64,000 nucleotides of DNA, taken from an uncultured Bacteroidales bacterium. Its GTDB lineage: Bacteria; Bacteroidota; Bacteroidia; Bacteroidales; P3. Below, piece by piece: positions 54,760-63,831 of the stretch. Made by a program: the position numbers and the translations under genes. How positions within the stretch are numbered: the stretch's first letter is position 1; each line of letters opens with the position of its first letter. Where the stretch lies: positions 24,458-88,457 of the forward strand of contig OMYR01000020.1 in the NCBI GenBank assembly GCA_900315335.1, read 5' to 3'. The notes beneath the pieces were generated by a model. The model made no database searches and was not told the DNA's origin. It saw nothing but the letters and a program-made list of their open reading frames with translations.

Positions 54760-56814
54760 ATGACTTATACAGATAAAAACAGAAAATTCAAACGTTATAC
54801 CGTAACAACGGCATTGCCATACGCCAATGGTCCGATACATATAGGACACATGGCAGGAGTGTATGTTCCGGCAGATATATATTGCAGATATTTGCGTTTG
54901 CAGGGCGAGGATATATTCTTTATAGGCGGCAGTGATGAACACGGTGTTCCCGTAACGATAAGGGCAAAGAAAGAAGGTTGTACTCCGCAGGACGTTGTGG
55001 ATAGATACCATTCCATAATAAAGAAGTCTTTTGAGGAGTTCGGAATGACTTTCGATGTCTATTCTCGTACAACGAGTGCAACACACGAAAAGACAGCGTC
55101 GGAATTTTTCTTGAAACTGTATAATGAAGGTAAATTCATAGAGCAGACAACAAAACAATATTACGACGAGCAGGAGCAGACTTTTCTTGCCGACAGATAC
55201 ATAACGGGTACATGTCCTATATGTGGTAATGAACATGCATACGGAGACCAGTGTGAGAAATGTGGCTCATCGTTAAACGCAACCGATTTGATTAATCCGA
55301 AGAGTGCTTTGTCGGGCAATGCTCCCGTGTTGAAAGAAACCAAACATTGGTTCTTGCCGTTGAATGATTATGAGGCATTCTTGAAAGAGTGGATTTTGGA
55401 AAATCACAAGGAATGGAAAGTCAATGTTTATGGACAATGCAAATCGTGGTTGGATAACGGATTGCAGCCTCGTGCGGTTACCCGTGATTTGGATTGGGGG
55501 ATAAAAGTACCTGTCAAGGGTGCAGACGGCAAGGTGTTGTATGTTTGGTTTGATGCTCCGATAGGATATATATCCAACACGATAGAGAAAGTCGGAGACG
55601 ATTGGAGAAAATGGTGGCAGGATAAAGAAACCAAACTTGTTCATTTTATAGGTAAGGACAATATTGTTTTCCATTGCATAGTATTTCCTGCGATGTTGAA
55701 GGCTCACGGCGATTTCATATTGCCTGAGAATGTACCTGCCAATGAGTTTTTGAATTTAGAGGGCGACAAAATATCCACATCCCGCTCTTGGGCTGTTTGG
55801 TTGAATGAATATTTGGAAGATTTTCCGAACAAACAAGATGTGTTGCGTTATGTTCTTTGTGCCAATGCTCCCGAGACTAAGGATAATGACTTTACTTGGA
55901 AAGACTTTCAGACAAGAAACAATAGCGAATTGGTAGCCATTTTGGGTAATTTTGTCAATCGTACAATAGTTTTGACACATAAATACTTCGAGGGTAAAGT
56001 TCCACAAACCTTTGAGTTGAATGAAACGGATAAATCCGCAATGGAAGAGATAAAGGCTTATCCCGAGAAGATAGGCACTCTTATTGAGAATTATAAGTTT
56101 AGAGATGCTTTGTTTGAATTAATGAATTTGGCTCGTTTGGGTAATAAGTATCTAACGGAGAATGAGCCTTGGAAGACTATCAAAACAGACGAAAAGCGTA
56201 CTTCCGCGGTATTGAATATTTCTTTGCAGATATGTGCCAATCTTGCCATATTGGCCGAGCCTTTTTTGCCTTTCTCTTCGCAGAAACTGCAAAAGATGCT
56301 TAACCTTGCAAAACACTCTTGGACACAGGCAGGAAGCATAAGCCTTTTGCCGCAAGGCAGTGCTATCAATACTCCCGAACTGTTGTTTGAAAGAATAGAG
56401 GACGAAGCCATACAAAAGCAGACGGATAAACTTGAAGCGACCAAGAAACAAAACCTGCTTAATAACGCAGAGGTTAAGCCGCAAAAAGAGAATATAAGTT
56501 TTGAGGACTTTGAGAAGATGGATATACGTATAGGCAAAGTTCTTCAAGCCGAGAAAGTGGCAAAGACCAAGAAACTGTTGAAACTTACGGTGGATACGGG
56601 CATAGACCAAAGGACTATCGTGAGCGGTATAGCCGAGTGGTACAAGCCTGAGGATATTATAGGCAGGCGTGTGGCAGTCTTGGTTAATCTTGCTCCAAAA
56701 GAACTTAAAGGTATCGAAAGTCGCGGTATGATACTTATGGCGGAAAATGCTTTGGGTGAATTGTCATTCGTTGGTTGCGACAAAGATTTCAATGCAGGCA
56801 GCATTGTAAGATAG
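54760..56814 (+). CDS. metG: Methionyl-tRNA synthetase
   Basis: Class I aminoacyl-tRNA synthetase of 684 residues. The HIGH motif lies in [20 protein letters not shown]; zinc-knuckle cysteines in [20 protein letters not shown]; the KMSKS counterpart is [12 protein letters not shown] near 332, in a somewhat diverged form that is usual here. An anticodon-binding helical domain follows and a C-terminal tRNA-binding OB fold ([20 protein letters not shown]) allows dimer formation. All parts are intact. It is probably co-transcribed with glmM. Confidence 0.96.
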   Translation: MTYTDKNRKFKRYTVTTALPYANGPIHIGHMAGVYVPADIYCRYLRLQGEDIFFIGGSDEHGVPVTIRAKKEGCTPQDVVDRYHSIIKKSFEEFGMTFDVYSRTTSATHEKTASEFFLKLYNEGKFIEQTTKQYYDEQEQTFLADRYITGTCPICGNEHAYGDQCEKCGSSLNATDLINPKSALSGNAPVLKETKHWFLPLNDYEAFLKEWILENHKEWKVNVYGQCKSWLDNGLQPRAVTRDLDWGIKVPVKGADGKVLYVWFDAPIGYISNTIEKVGDDWRKWWQDKETKLVHFIGKDNIVFHCIVFPAMLKAHGDFILPENVPANEFLNLEGDKISTSRSWAVWLNEYLEDFPNKQDVLRYVLCANAPETKDNDFTWKDFQTRNNSELVAILGNFVNRTIVLTHKYFEGKVPQTFELNETDKSAMEEIKAYPEKIGTLIENYKFRDALFELMNLARLGNKYLTENEPWKTIKTDEKRTSAVLNISLQICANLAILAEPFLPFSSQKLQKMLNLAKHSWTQAGSISLLPQGSAINTPELLFERIEDEAIQKQTDKLEATKKQNLLNNAEVKPQKENISFEDFEKMDIRIGKVLQAEKVAKTKKLLKLTVDTGIDQRTIVSGIAEWYKPEDIIGRRVAVLVNLAPKELKGIESRGMILMAENALGELSFVGCDKDFNAGSIVR

Positions 56815-56866
56815 TGTGCAGTCATGTAAAGAATAACAATTGTGAATTTTTTTTTCATGTTTTGGG

Positions 56867-56894
56867 GGGAATGCTTAGGCATTCCCTTTTTTTT
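56867..56894 (+). terminator. Terminator after metG
   Basis: An 8-bp stem (GGGAATGC with GCATTCCC, TTAG loop) followed by eight Ts. Confidence 0.92.
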
Positions 56895-56936
56895 ATGGAG
56901 ATTGGTAATGTAATTATGGAGATTGGTAATGTAATA
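56895..56936 (+). repeat. Two identical 21-bp units
   Basis: A unit starting ATGGAGATTGGTAATGTAAT occurs at 56895-56915 and again, identical, at 56916-56936; a partial third follows. It is the only pair in the window with no differences, which suggests a recent duplication. It lies between the metG terminator and the next promoter. Confidence 0.85.
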
Positions 56937-57005
56937 AATAAAATTTAGGGAAATAAAATTATTGTAAAAAAATAATTGAAGCGACCATATTATAAAATAA
57001 TAATG

Positions 57006-57013
57006 TAATTTTG
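57006..57013 (+). promoter_or_regulatory. Promoter -7 element for the glycosyltransferase operon
   Basis: TAATTTTGC, 29 bp before the ATG at 57042. Confidence 0.6.
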
Positions 57014-57041
57014 CACCCTGATACTAAAAGCGACAAAGTAA

Positions 57042-58223
57042 ATGGATTTATTGGATTTTTTGAATTACAGACCGCAACTTCCCGTATTGGTACTGCTTAT
57101 TGTGTGTGGAGCGATGCTACTCGTTCAACTTATATACTATTTTGTTGTGTATGGCGGTATGCTCAGACATATAAGAAAATCTAAAAAACGTCCTATCCAA
57201 CCTGTAACCGAAAAACAAGGAGTAAGTATAGTTATCGTTGCCAACAATAACGGCGAGGCATTAAGGGACGGACTTTTGCAGTTTTTGGAACAAGACTACG
57301 AAACCTTTGAAGTGGTGGTGGTCAATGAAAATTCTTCCGATGATACGGAGTATGTTTTGTTTATCCTTAAAGAGAATTATCCAAATCTGACGGTTATAAA
57401 CTTAGGCAAGAATGACAATAAATTCGATAGTTATAAGTTTTCTTTGTCAATCGGTATCCGTTCTGCCAAGTATTCTAATGTTTTGCTGACCAATGTTGCC
57501 TCCAAACCAAAGGATTTTAATTGGTTGAGCGAGATGATGAACCCTGTAAATAGCAATCAAAACATAAAAATCACAAGTGGTATATGTCTTAGAGAAGAGT
57601 CCAAAGGATTGAGGAAAAGTATTGAGAGATATGCACAAGCAAGGAATTATATCAACTTGATTTCTTTTGCATTGGCGGGTAATACTTATTCGGCTTGCGG
57701 AATGAATATGATTTACGACAAAGACTTTTTTATTCGTAAATCGGGCTTTATTCCTCAATATGCAATCAGTTGCAATCAAGAAGATTATTTCGTTCATAGA
57801 CACAGCACAAAGACCAATACGGCTATGGTTTTGAACGAGCATTCTTTTGTTTGGTTGCCTAAGTACGATAGTTTTTCTACGTTTGTCAGAATGAGGGTTG
57901 CGGAGGGTTTTTCTCATAAAGTGCTTGCAATGAAAGACAGATTTCTTTTGACGCTAAACCCTTTGGCAGCGTTTTTGTTCTACACTTTTGCAGGAGTATT
58001 GTTGGTTATGGGATTTCCTTGGCAATATATCGTTGTGGCGGTATTGGTTAAATGGATTTCTCAGATTGTAATTTATAAAAAATGTACAAATAGATTGACA
58101 ATCAAAAAAGGTTGGTTCTTTGTACCTTTTATGGAGATATTTTTCTTTTTCTTTGATGCTGTAATAAAATTGAAAACACTGTTTTACAGAAAAAAAGAAA
58201 AGAAGATTAGGTGGGATAAATAA
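57042..58223 (+). CDS. Membrane glycosyltransferase, family 2
   Basis: A 393-residue inner-membrane enzyme. One N-terminal helix (LLIVCGAMLLVQLIYYFVVY), a GT-A domain with VSIVIVANNNGEALRDGLLQ, EVVVVNENSSDDTEYVLF (the Asp/Asp signature) and later the acceptor-side QEDYFVHRH, then two or three helices (LAAFLFYTFAGVLLVMGFPW) and a basic tail. It resembles polysaccharide-synthesis transferases. The sugar donor and the product are unknown. An ECF sigma gene starts 13 bp after its stop, so the two are likely in one transcript. Confidence 0.83.
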   Translation: MDLLDFLNYRPQLPVLVLLIVCGAMLLVQLIYYFVVYGGMLRHIRKSKKRPIQPVTEKQGVSIVIVANNNGEALRDGLLQFLEQDYETFEVVVVNENSSDDTEYVLFILKENYPNLTVINLGKNDNKFDSYKFSLSIGIRSAKYSNVLLTNVASKPKDFNWLSEMMNPVNSNQNIKITSGICLREESKGLRKSIERYAQARNYINLISFALAGNTYSACGMNMIYDKDFFIRKSGFIPQYAISCNQEDYFVHRHSTKTNTAMVLNEHSFVWLPKYDSFSTFVRMRVAEGFSHKVLAMKDRFLLTLNPLAAFLFYTFAGVLLVMGFPWQYIVVAVLVKWISQIVIYKKCTNRLTIKKGWFFVPFMEIFFFFFDAVIKLKTLFYRKKEKKIRWDK

Positions 58224-58235
58224 ATTTTGGCGACT

Positions 58236-58829
58236 ATGACGGATAAGGCAAAAAGAGATTACGAATTGGTATTATTGGCACGTGATAAAGGTGACCAAAA
58301 GGCATACGCATCGCTTTTGGAGTTGTACAAAGAGGCTGTGTATTATATGCTTTTGAAGATGACGCGAAACACTGTCGATGCCGATGATTTGACGATAGAG
58401 GCTTTTGGTAAAGCGTTTAGAAACTTGAAAGATTATTCTCCCGAATATGCTTTTTCAACATGGTTGTTTCGTATAGCCACCAACAACTGCATTGACTTTA
58501 TAAGAAAACAACGAATGCAGACTATGTCTATGGACGACGACGGCGAGGACGGTAAAGGTTATGTGTCAAAGGAAATAAAAAATATGGCTTCTCCCTCTTA
58601 TTCGCCTGAGGAGGAGATGATAAACGAACAACAAAAGAAATATATTCGTGAAATTGTCTTGAAACTCAAACCTAATTACCGACAATTGGTTGAGATGCGA
58701 TATTTCGACGAAATGAGTTATGAGCAAATATCGCAAGCGTTGAATATGCCTATGGGTTCGGTTAAAGCCAAATTGTTCAGAGCAAGAAACCTTTTGCAAG
58801 AGATTATCAAAAAATACCCTCAACGCTAA
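58236..58829 (+). CDS. RNA polymerase ECF-type sigma factor
   Basis: A 197-residue sigma-70 family protein with only regions 2 and 4. Region 2 reads LELYKEAVYYMLLKMTRNTV, DADDLTIEAFGKAFRNLKDY and FSTWLFRIATNNCIDFIRKQ; region 4 has LKPNYRQLVEMRYFDEMSYE and QISQALNMPMGSVKAKLFRA. I start at the ATG at 58236; the in-frame TTG at 58227 has little support. No anti-sigma gene is next to it. It could be regulated with the glycosyltransferase it follows. Confidence 0.92.
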   Translation: MTDKAKRDYELVLLARDKGDQKAYASLLELYKEAVYYMLLKMTRNTVDADDLTIEAFGKAFRNLKDYSPEYAFSTWLFRIATNNCIDFIRKQRMQTMSMDDDGEDGKGYVSKEIKNMASPSYSPEEEMINEQQKKYIREIVLKLKPNYRQLVEMRYFDEMSYEQISQALNMPMGSVKAKLFRARNLLQEIIKKYPQR

Positions 58830-58942
58830 TATTTCTTTAATATATGAGGGATAGGGAATAGAAGTAACGTGCATACTCTTGTAGCAAGATTGACAGAGAA
58901 TGTAGTTGAGAAAGTAAAGGTGCTTGATTAGTATAAAAGATT

Positions 58943-59461
58943 ATGGAATTTTTGAAGTTAAATATATCCGATTGCGAGAAAGACAAAGCCCTGTATATAA
59001 ATTCTTTTCCAAAGGACGAAAGACGTTTGTGGCAGGGAATTGTCTCTAATTTGCAAAAACAAGAGTTTGATTTTTATTCCGTTTATTCGCAAGGCGAGTT
59101 TGTTGCAATATGTGCCGTTTGGAATTTTAAGGATTTTGTTTATGTAGAGTATTTGGCGGTAGATGGTTTGTTAAGAAACAAGGGTATTGGCAGTAAAATT
59201 CTTTCTTTGTTGAAAGAGAAATATGCCAAGGATTTGGTTTTGGAGGTGGAGAAGCCCGAAAACACAATGGCGAAAAAACGTATAGAGTTTTATAAACGCA
59301 ATGGATTTTCGTTGTTGGAGGATTTTTATATGCAGCCGCCATACGCCGAAGGTTTGAATGAATTGGAATTAAAGATAATGACAACAAACCCAACCATTCC
59401 TTTCAATACCATTAAACACACACTGCATAAAGAGGTATATGGCGTAAAACAAATGATTTAG
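58943..59461 (+). CDS. GNAT family N-acetyltransferase
   Basis: A 172-residue acetyl-CoA-dependent transferase. The central core reads FVAICAVWNFKDFVYVEYLA, followed by VDGLLRNKGIGSKILSLLKE with the RxxGxG/A acetyl-CoA loop, then VLEVEKPENTMAKKRIEFYK and RNGFSLLEDFYMQPPY. The substrate cannot be told from sequence. It lies 113 bp after the sigma gene and may be in the same transcript. Confidence 0.9.
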   Translation: MEFLKLNISDCEKDKALYINSFPKDERRLWQGIVSNLQKQEFDFYSVYSQGEFVAICAVWNFKDFVYVEYLAVDGLLRNKGIGSKILSLLKEKYAKDLVLEVEKPENTMAKKRIEFYKRNGFSLLEDFYMQPPYAEGLNELELKIMTTNPTIPFNTIKHTLHKEVYGVKQMI

Positions 59462-59617
59462 TTCTAATGTTACAACCGTTTGTAAATTTGTTCTCGTAAA
59501 TTTTTTAGAAAAAATATAGATTATGTATAATAAAAGTCATTGACTCACGTTCTTTAAGAAAGAAAGTTATTTTTCATTATTTTTTTATTTTTATTTTTTT
59601 GAGAATTTTTTTTTGGG

Positions 59618-59650
59618 AGGTTACGTATTAATTAATACGTAACCTTTTTA
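59618..59650 (+). terminator. Perfect palindrome and terminator overlapping the fucosidase stop codon
   Basis: A 28-bp palindrome (AGGTTACGTATTAA with its complement, 59618-59645) is followed on the + strand by TTTTTAATTG, so it would end + strand transcripts from the GNAT gene. Its centre is the TAA stop of the fucosidase gene on the other strand, which has no T-run after it. Confidence 0.75.
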
Positions 59651-61335
59651 ATTGTTATTTCTCCGATAGATGATGCACCCGAAGAGCGAATATCGGCTTT
59701 GAAACGTATAGGAAAATCTTTTTGAGTTTGTTGACAATGAATTATCAGGAATTGATTGTCGTGCGCTTTTTGTATTAATTCAGGGTGGGAAGAGCCATAG
59801 ATTTCAAGATTTAAGTTTTTGAATATCAATGCTGATGATTCCTTTGAATTATAGTCGTAAGAAAGTTGGTCGAACGATAACAGATACTGTCCGACTTCTG
59901 TGATTTTGTCGCTTAAATCGATAACAAACGTTGAGTCTTTGATGCTGCTGAACGTACCTTTGTTCCAATAACCGACTTGTATGGGTTTCCAATCGCCGTT
60001 TTCCAAAATCAAATCCGTCAGTTCGGTCTGAACATTATAAACCATAAAATACTTTATATGCGGCGAGTCTTTGCTTTTCAATATCTCCAATTTAACCGCC
60101 TCAACCGTTATGTCGTTGAAATATTCTATACGTTTGCTGCCCACCGATGTGCCTTTGCAAAGCGTTATCCAATCCTTACCGATTTTACCTTTGAGTTGAT
60201 ATTCCAAAATTCTCTGACCGTATGTCAAATCTTCTTGAATAACAACGTGGTTGATGGTTTTCGCTCCGTTCAAATCCATAAAAATACTACGATATTCGCC
60301 TTTTTGCCAACGAAGTGGAAACATAAACCTGTTGTTGAGTTCTTTACCGAATGCGGCATACGCTTTTTGATGAGAAAGCGGGATTATACCGCTTGTGTCG
60401 GGCGTGGAGTTTAACAGAAGATTACCGCCTCTGCCCACAGATTTGTAATAAAGTGTCATCAATTGCTCGGTGGTCATAAGCAAACTGTCCGTTCCCGGTG
60501 CCCAAAACCATTTATGTCCGCCATTGTTCAACAGCGGCACATCTATCTCTATCGGAGCGTAAGCATCTCCATAGATATCCGAGTTCAAAGCCGTTGCATC
60601 TCCTTTTTTCAAATCCTTTTTGCTTACGGTGTACCAGTTGGGATAAGGGGCTATGCCGTCCTCATTGCCGACCCAACGCAAAGAAGCCTGCGGGGATTGG
60701 AACACAACGGCATCTTTGGCATATTTTTCCAAAATATCTTTAACTTCAATCTTGCAATTGCCGTCAAACCAAACCTCGCTTATCGTGCCATAGTTGGATA
60801 AAACTTCGGTTAGTTGTTGTCTGAAAATCTTGTTGTATTCCTCTTGTTTTGAAGCATCTTGACATATTCCTCCCGAGCCTATGCCTGCCCCCCATTTGTC
60901 ATCGCCCGGATAAATATATACTCCGAGTTTAAGACCGTATTTTTTGCACGAAGCCGACAAATCTGCCATAACATCGGCTTTGCCGTTACGCCATTTCAAT
61001 TGTTTTACGCCGTAATCCGTTGTATTTGTCTGCCACCAACAAAATCCGCCTACATGTTTGGCGACAAAGATAATCATCGTAGCTCCCCAAGAGCGTGCGA
61101 CTTCGCACCATTGGTCGGTGGAATATTGAGATGGGTGAATACTGTCCAAAGGGGTGGAGTGGTTGTCGTATTCTCTGCCTTGCCAAGTGGCCATACCCCA
61201 ATGAATAAACATTATTCGTTCCATATTATGCCATTGCAACTGTGCGTTGGTTGGCAGAGGTATTTTGTTTTGCTGGGCATTGGTTGATAAGCAAATACAT
61301 AGTATGGATATAAGAGTAAAAATCAATTTTTTCAT
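59632..61335 (-). CDS. Secreted alpha-L-fucosidase, GH29
   Basis: A 567-residue exported glycosidase (signal peptide MKKLIFTLISILCICLSTNA) that removes L-fucose from glycans. WHNMERIMFIHWGMATWQGR, WGATMIIFVAKHVGGFCWWQ and SEVWFDGNCKIE with the likely nucleophile Asp191 mark the GH29 catalytic barrel; GRGGNLLLNSTPDTSGII is typical of its end. A C-terminal beta-rich, carbohydrate-binding-like region (about 350-567) follows. Its stop codon lies in a palindrome. No fucose-uptake genes are near. Confidence 0.93.
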   Translation of the reverse strand: MKKLIFTLISILCICLSTNAQQNKIPLPTNAQLQWHNMERIMFIHWGMATWQGREYDNHSTPLDSIHPSQYSTDQWCEVARSWGATMIIFVAKHVGGFCWWQTNTTDYGVKQLKWRNGKADVMADLSASCKKYGLKLGVYIYPGDDKWGAGIGSGGICQDASKQEEYNKIFRQQLTEVLSNYGTISEVWFDGNCKIEVKDILEKYAKDAVVFQSPQASLRWVGNEDGIAPYPNWYTVSKKDLKKGDATALNSDIYGDAYAPIEIDVPLLNNGGHKWFWAPGTDSLLMTTEQLMTLYYKSVGRGGNLLLNSTPDTSGIIPLSHQKAYAAFGKELNNRFMFPLRWQKGEYRSIFMDLNGAKTINHVVIQEDLTYGQRILEYQLKGKIGKDWITLCKGTSVGSKRIEYFNDITVEAVKLEILKSKDSPHIKYFMVYNVQTELTDLILENGDWKPIQVGYWNKGTFSSIKDSTFVIDLSDKITEVGQYLLSFDQLSYDYNSKESSALIFKNLNLEIYGSSHPELIQKAHDNQFLIIHCQQTQKDFPIRFKADIRSSGASSIGEITIKKVTY

Positions 61336-61387
61336 AGTTATTTTCTTGTTTGTCTTGTTTTAATTTGTTTTTCTTGTTTTGATTTTG

Positions 61388-61395
61388 CAAATATA
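61388..61395 (-). promoter_or_regulatory. Promoter -7 element for the fucosidase gene
   Basis: TATATTTGC on the - strand, about 53 bp upstream of the start codon. Confidence 0.6.
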
Positions 61396-61439
61396 AGAAC
61401 TTATTTTGTTTTTACAATATTTTTAAGAATATATTTTTT

Positions 61440-61598
61440 CGCTTTACACACCCTCACGGCTTCGCCATAATTGCCCGTGCGGGTGCGAACCGCACTTGTA
61501 AATAACGCGGATGCGGTGTGTATCTCTTCGCATTACACACCCTCACGGCTTCGCCATATTTGCCTGTGCGGCTCGCACTGCGGCTTCGCACCGCACCA
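61440..61598 (+). repeat. GC-rich palindromic repeat block, 89-bp period
   Basis: Copy 1 starts CGCTTTACACACCCTCACGG at 61440 and copy 2 CGCATTACACACCCTCACGG at 61529, 89 bp later. Each has a hairpin around the GTGCGG/CCGCAC arms (GTGCGGGTGCGAACCGCAC) and ACTTGTAAATAACGC. Copy 2 is diverged and cut short by the end of the Fic gene. The base composition is much more GC-rich than the flanks. Confidence 0.85.
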
Positions 61599-61599
61599 C

Positions 61600-62685
61600 T
61601 TAGTTTGATGAGCATATAAAGACGTACCAAGTTTTATCAGATGTCCGTCGTTCGATAAAACCTTTATCAATCATCAGTTTGAGCTGTTTTTTTACCGCCG
61701 AGGTTACAATGCCCGATTTGGCTGCCAATTGTTCGATGGTAATATCGGGGTTTTGTTGCATTGCGTTAAGAATGACAGGTGTCGATTGGCTGCGAAAAGT
61801 TATCTTCTGTCCGTCGTACCACCATACATTAGGCGAGGTCTCTTTAACAAAATCTATATTATATCGAAGTTGTTCGGCTACAAGTTGCTTAAAATATCTT
61901 AGAAATGTACCTATTTGTTTGATTTGAGCGTGAGCGCCGTCTGAGGCAATCGGACCTACTGCCAAATCGCTGCTATGCAAAGCATCTATATATTGGCTTT
62001 TGTTTCGGCTGCGAACGACAACCATCGGCCACCCATTACGGGCAAGGATATAATTGGTCATTAGGCGGGCTATACGTCCATTGCCGTCTTCAAAAGGATG
62101 TATGCGGATATAACGATAATGAAACAACGCTGCCAACTCCACCGCCGAATATTTGCCTGAGTTCTGTGCATCGTTATACCAATCCACAAGGTCGCTCATC
62201 AATGCCGCCGTCTCTTCGGGCGTTGCGTAATCAAACCTCTGTCCATAACGTGTTATAACGCTGTTAGGCCTTGTTTTATACACTCCTGCGTGAATGGTAT
62301 AACTTGTTGGAATGCCTTTCTGTGTATTGCTATAAACAGTATAATCTTCTCTCAATATTACCTTATGTAACTCACGGATAAAATTCTGCGACAAGGGAAT
62401 GTTTTTCAAATCCGTTTCATCTGTCAAACCACCTTCATTTTGAATTATTTTCAGTGCCACCTGACTGGCTTTCATATCGTTGTAGTCTTTGAGTTCTCCC
62501 TCTCCGCTTACTTTTCCCAACAATAGAAGCATCTCGGTCTGTCCATAGGTCAAGGTGTTACCCTCTATATGGTTGCTGTTATAGTTGTAATCGACCATAA
62601 AGCGTTGGTTAAGCAGATAATGTTTTCTTTGCGACAGGGGTTGCAGTTCTTGCCACTGCTTATATAATATATCCAATTTATCCAT
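61600..62685 (-). CDS. Fic family protein with inhibitory motif and C-terminal winged helix
   Basis: A 361-residue protein predicted to transfer AMP (or another nucleotide part) to target proteins. The core HPFEDGNGRIARLM matches HxFx(D/E)GNGR exactly. The N-terminal NSNHIEGNTL carries the (S/T)xxxE(G/N) inhibitory helix, so this is a class II, self-inhibited Fic. The C-terminus (VILNAMQQNPDITIEQLAAK, VTSAVKKQLKLMIDKGFIER) is a winged helix. Targets are unknown. The gene is flanked on both sides by the GC-rich repeats, as an accessory gene might be. Confidence 0.93.
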   Translation of the reverse strand: MDKLDILYKQWQELQPLSQRKHYLLNQRFMVDYNYNSNHIEGNTLTYGQTEMLLLLGKVSGEGELKDYNDMKASQVALKIIQNEGGLTDETDLKNIPLSQNFIRELHKVILREDYTVYSNTQKGIPTSYTIHAGVYKTRPNSVITRYGQRFDYATPEETAALMSDLVDWYNDAQNSGKYSAVELAALFHYRYIRIHPFEDGNGRIARLMTNYILARNGWPMVVVRSRNKSQYIDALHSSDLAVGPIASDGAHAQIKQIGTFLRYFKQLVAEQLRYNIDFVKETSPNVWWYDGQKITFRSQSTPVILNAMQQNPDITIEQLAAKSGIVTSAVKKQLKLMIDKGFIERRTSDKTWYVFICSSN

Positions 62686-62774
62686 TTTGATAGATTTTTA
62701 CTCTTAAAGGTAGCCATAAGCCACCTTTTTAACGTAATTTCTGCTATTTTTATTGTTTTTTAATCTATCTTTTT

Positions 62775-62970
62775 TGTGCGGGTGCGCACCGCACTTGTAA
62801 TTAAGGCGGATGCGGTGTGTATCTCTTCGCTTTACACCCCCTCACCGCTTCGCCATAATTGCCCGTGCGGGTGCGAACCCTCATTTCCGACAGGACTATC
62901 GCCCGTGCGGGTGCGAACCGCACTTGTAAATAACGCAGATGCGGTGTGTATCTCTTCGCATTACACCCTT
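62775..62970 (+). repeat. GC-rich palindromic repeat block, second locus
   Basis: Contains GTGCGGGTGCGCACCGCAC at 62776, CGCTTTACACCCCCTCACCG at 62828, then GCCCGTGCGGGTGCGAACC at about 62861 and again 40 bp later at 62901, then CTTGTAAATAACGC and CGCATTACACCC at 62957. The block fills most of the gap between the fic and DUF6371-like genes and runs into the stop codon of the latter. Confidence 0.85.
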
Positions 62971-63799
62971 ATATCATATCGGCGAAGTCGCTGCCGTCGG
63001 GCAAGGTGGTGTTTTCCAAAACATCGCTCACAACCAACTCTATCGGCAGTTCGCTCATAACTTTATTTGCTTTGTCCGTCCAGCCGCTGAAACAACCTTT
63101 GTCGGGGAATAAGCAGGCTCGTTTGACGCCCGCCTCAACCAACGGCAAAAGCATATCCGTTTTCAGATAATCATAGCCGCCCAATGCCAAATGAACACCT
63201 CTGTCGTGAGAAACAAAATCCATAAAACATGCCGTCTTCTCCGCCTCATAAATACATATCGGCAAACCCCCTCCGTTAGACAAATTAGTAATATCCGCCG
63301 CATTAAAGTTATATCCCTGTAACGGCTCTGCCATATTAAAAACCTTGTCTTTTCGCATCTTTAACTGCCATAACCCAAACGGCACCTGCTTTAACGTAAA
63401 ATCTTTTAAGTATGGCATAGCCTGTGCGAGCCGCACTTGCAAATATGGCATAGCCGCTCTTTTTGTTTCTCTCCGGTTTTCTGTTCCAAAACTCTCCGCC
63501 CTTTCGTTGTCGCTTAATCTTATTGTTTGATTTTTCAGTCCTTTGATGATTACCGAATGCAGCCAATTCGCCCCCATAGACTTTATCCTATGCCCCGTAT
63601 GTGCGTCGTAACGGATAATCTTCGCGGTACGTATATCACCATTCAAATCTATCTGATAAAACAACGTACCTCCCTCAAAATCGCCTTTGACAATCATTCT
63701 TTGAAACATCTTTTGTATATCATCATACGCCCCACGCCCAAAATGTTCAATCATATACATCTCCAAATTATGACTTGTAAAATTAAAACCGTTTTCCAT
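62969..63799 (-). CDS. DUF6371 / toprim-like protein
   Basis: A 276-residue protein, tentatively of the DUF6371 group found in Bacteroidota accessory regions, with a toprim-like C-terminal half: PICIYEAEKTACFMDFVSHD, VHLALGGYDYLKTDMLLPLV and KRACLFPDKGCFSGWTDKAN have the spacing of the toprim E and DxD parts. The N-terminal half has a beta-rich section (GTLFYQIDLNGDIRTAKIIRY). It may be a primase-like or mobile-element protein. Around 63411-63455 (residues about 115-130) the sequence AMPYLQVRLAQAMPYL is encoded by a repeat copy inserted in frame. The start at 63799 is preferred to a non-ATG start in the repeat tract upstream. Confidence 0.65.
   Translation of the reverse strand: MENGFNFTSHNLEMYMIEHFGRGAYDDIQKMFQRMIVKGDFEGGTLFYQIDLNGDIRTAKIIRYDAHTGHRIKSMGANWLHSVIIKGLKNQTIRLSDNERAESFGTENRRETKRAAMPYLQVRLAQAMPYLKDFTLKQVPFGLWQLKMRKDKVFNMAEPLQGYNFNAADITNLSNGGGLPICIYEAEKTACFMDFVSHDRGVHLALGGYDYLKTDMLLPLVEAGVKRACLFPDKGCFSGWTDKANKVMSELPIELVVSDVLENTTLPDGSDFADMI
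63411..63455 (+). repeat. Repeat copy inside the DUF6371-like gene
   Basis: TATGGCATAGCC at 63411-63422 and again at 63444-63455 flank a 21-base core, TGTGCGAGCCGCACTTGCAA plus A, which matches the GC-rich repeat family. The 33-base unit keeps the frame. Confidence 0.75.
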
Positions 63800-63831
63800 A
63801 TTTTTTATTATCTCCTTCGGTATTGTGTAGT

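Noticed and set aside
61440..62970. CRISPR array in the GC-rich repeat blocks
   Set aside because: Copies are long, imperfect, unevenly spaced, and have no regular unique spacers; no cas gene is present.
62776..63060. Open frame on the + strand across the GC-rich repeats (repeating VRTAL...DAVCISS)
   Set aside because: It translates the repeat modules and runs over the end of a better-supported gene on the other strand.
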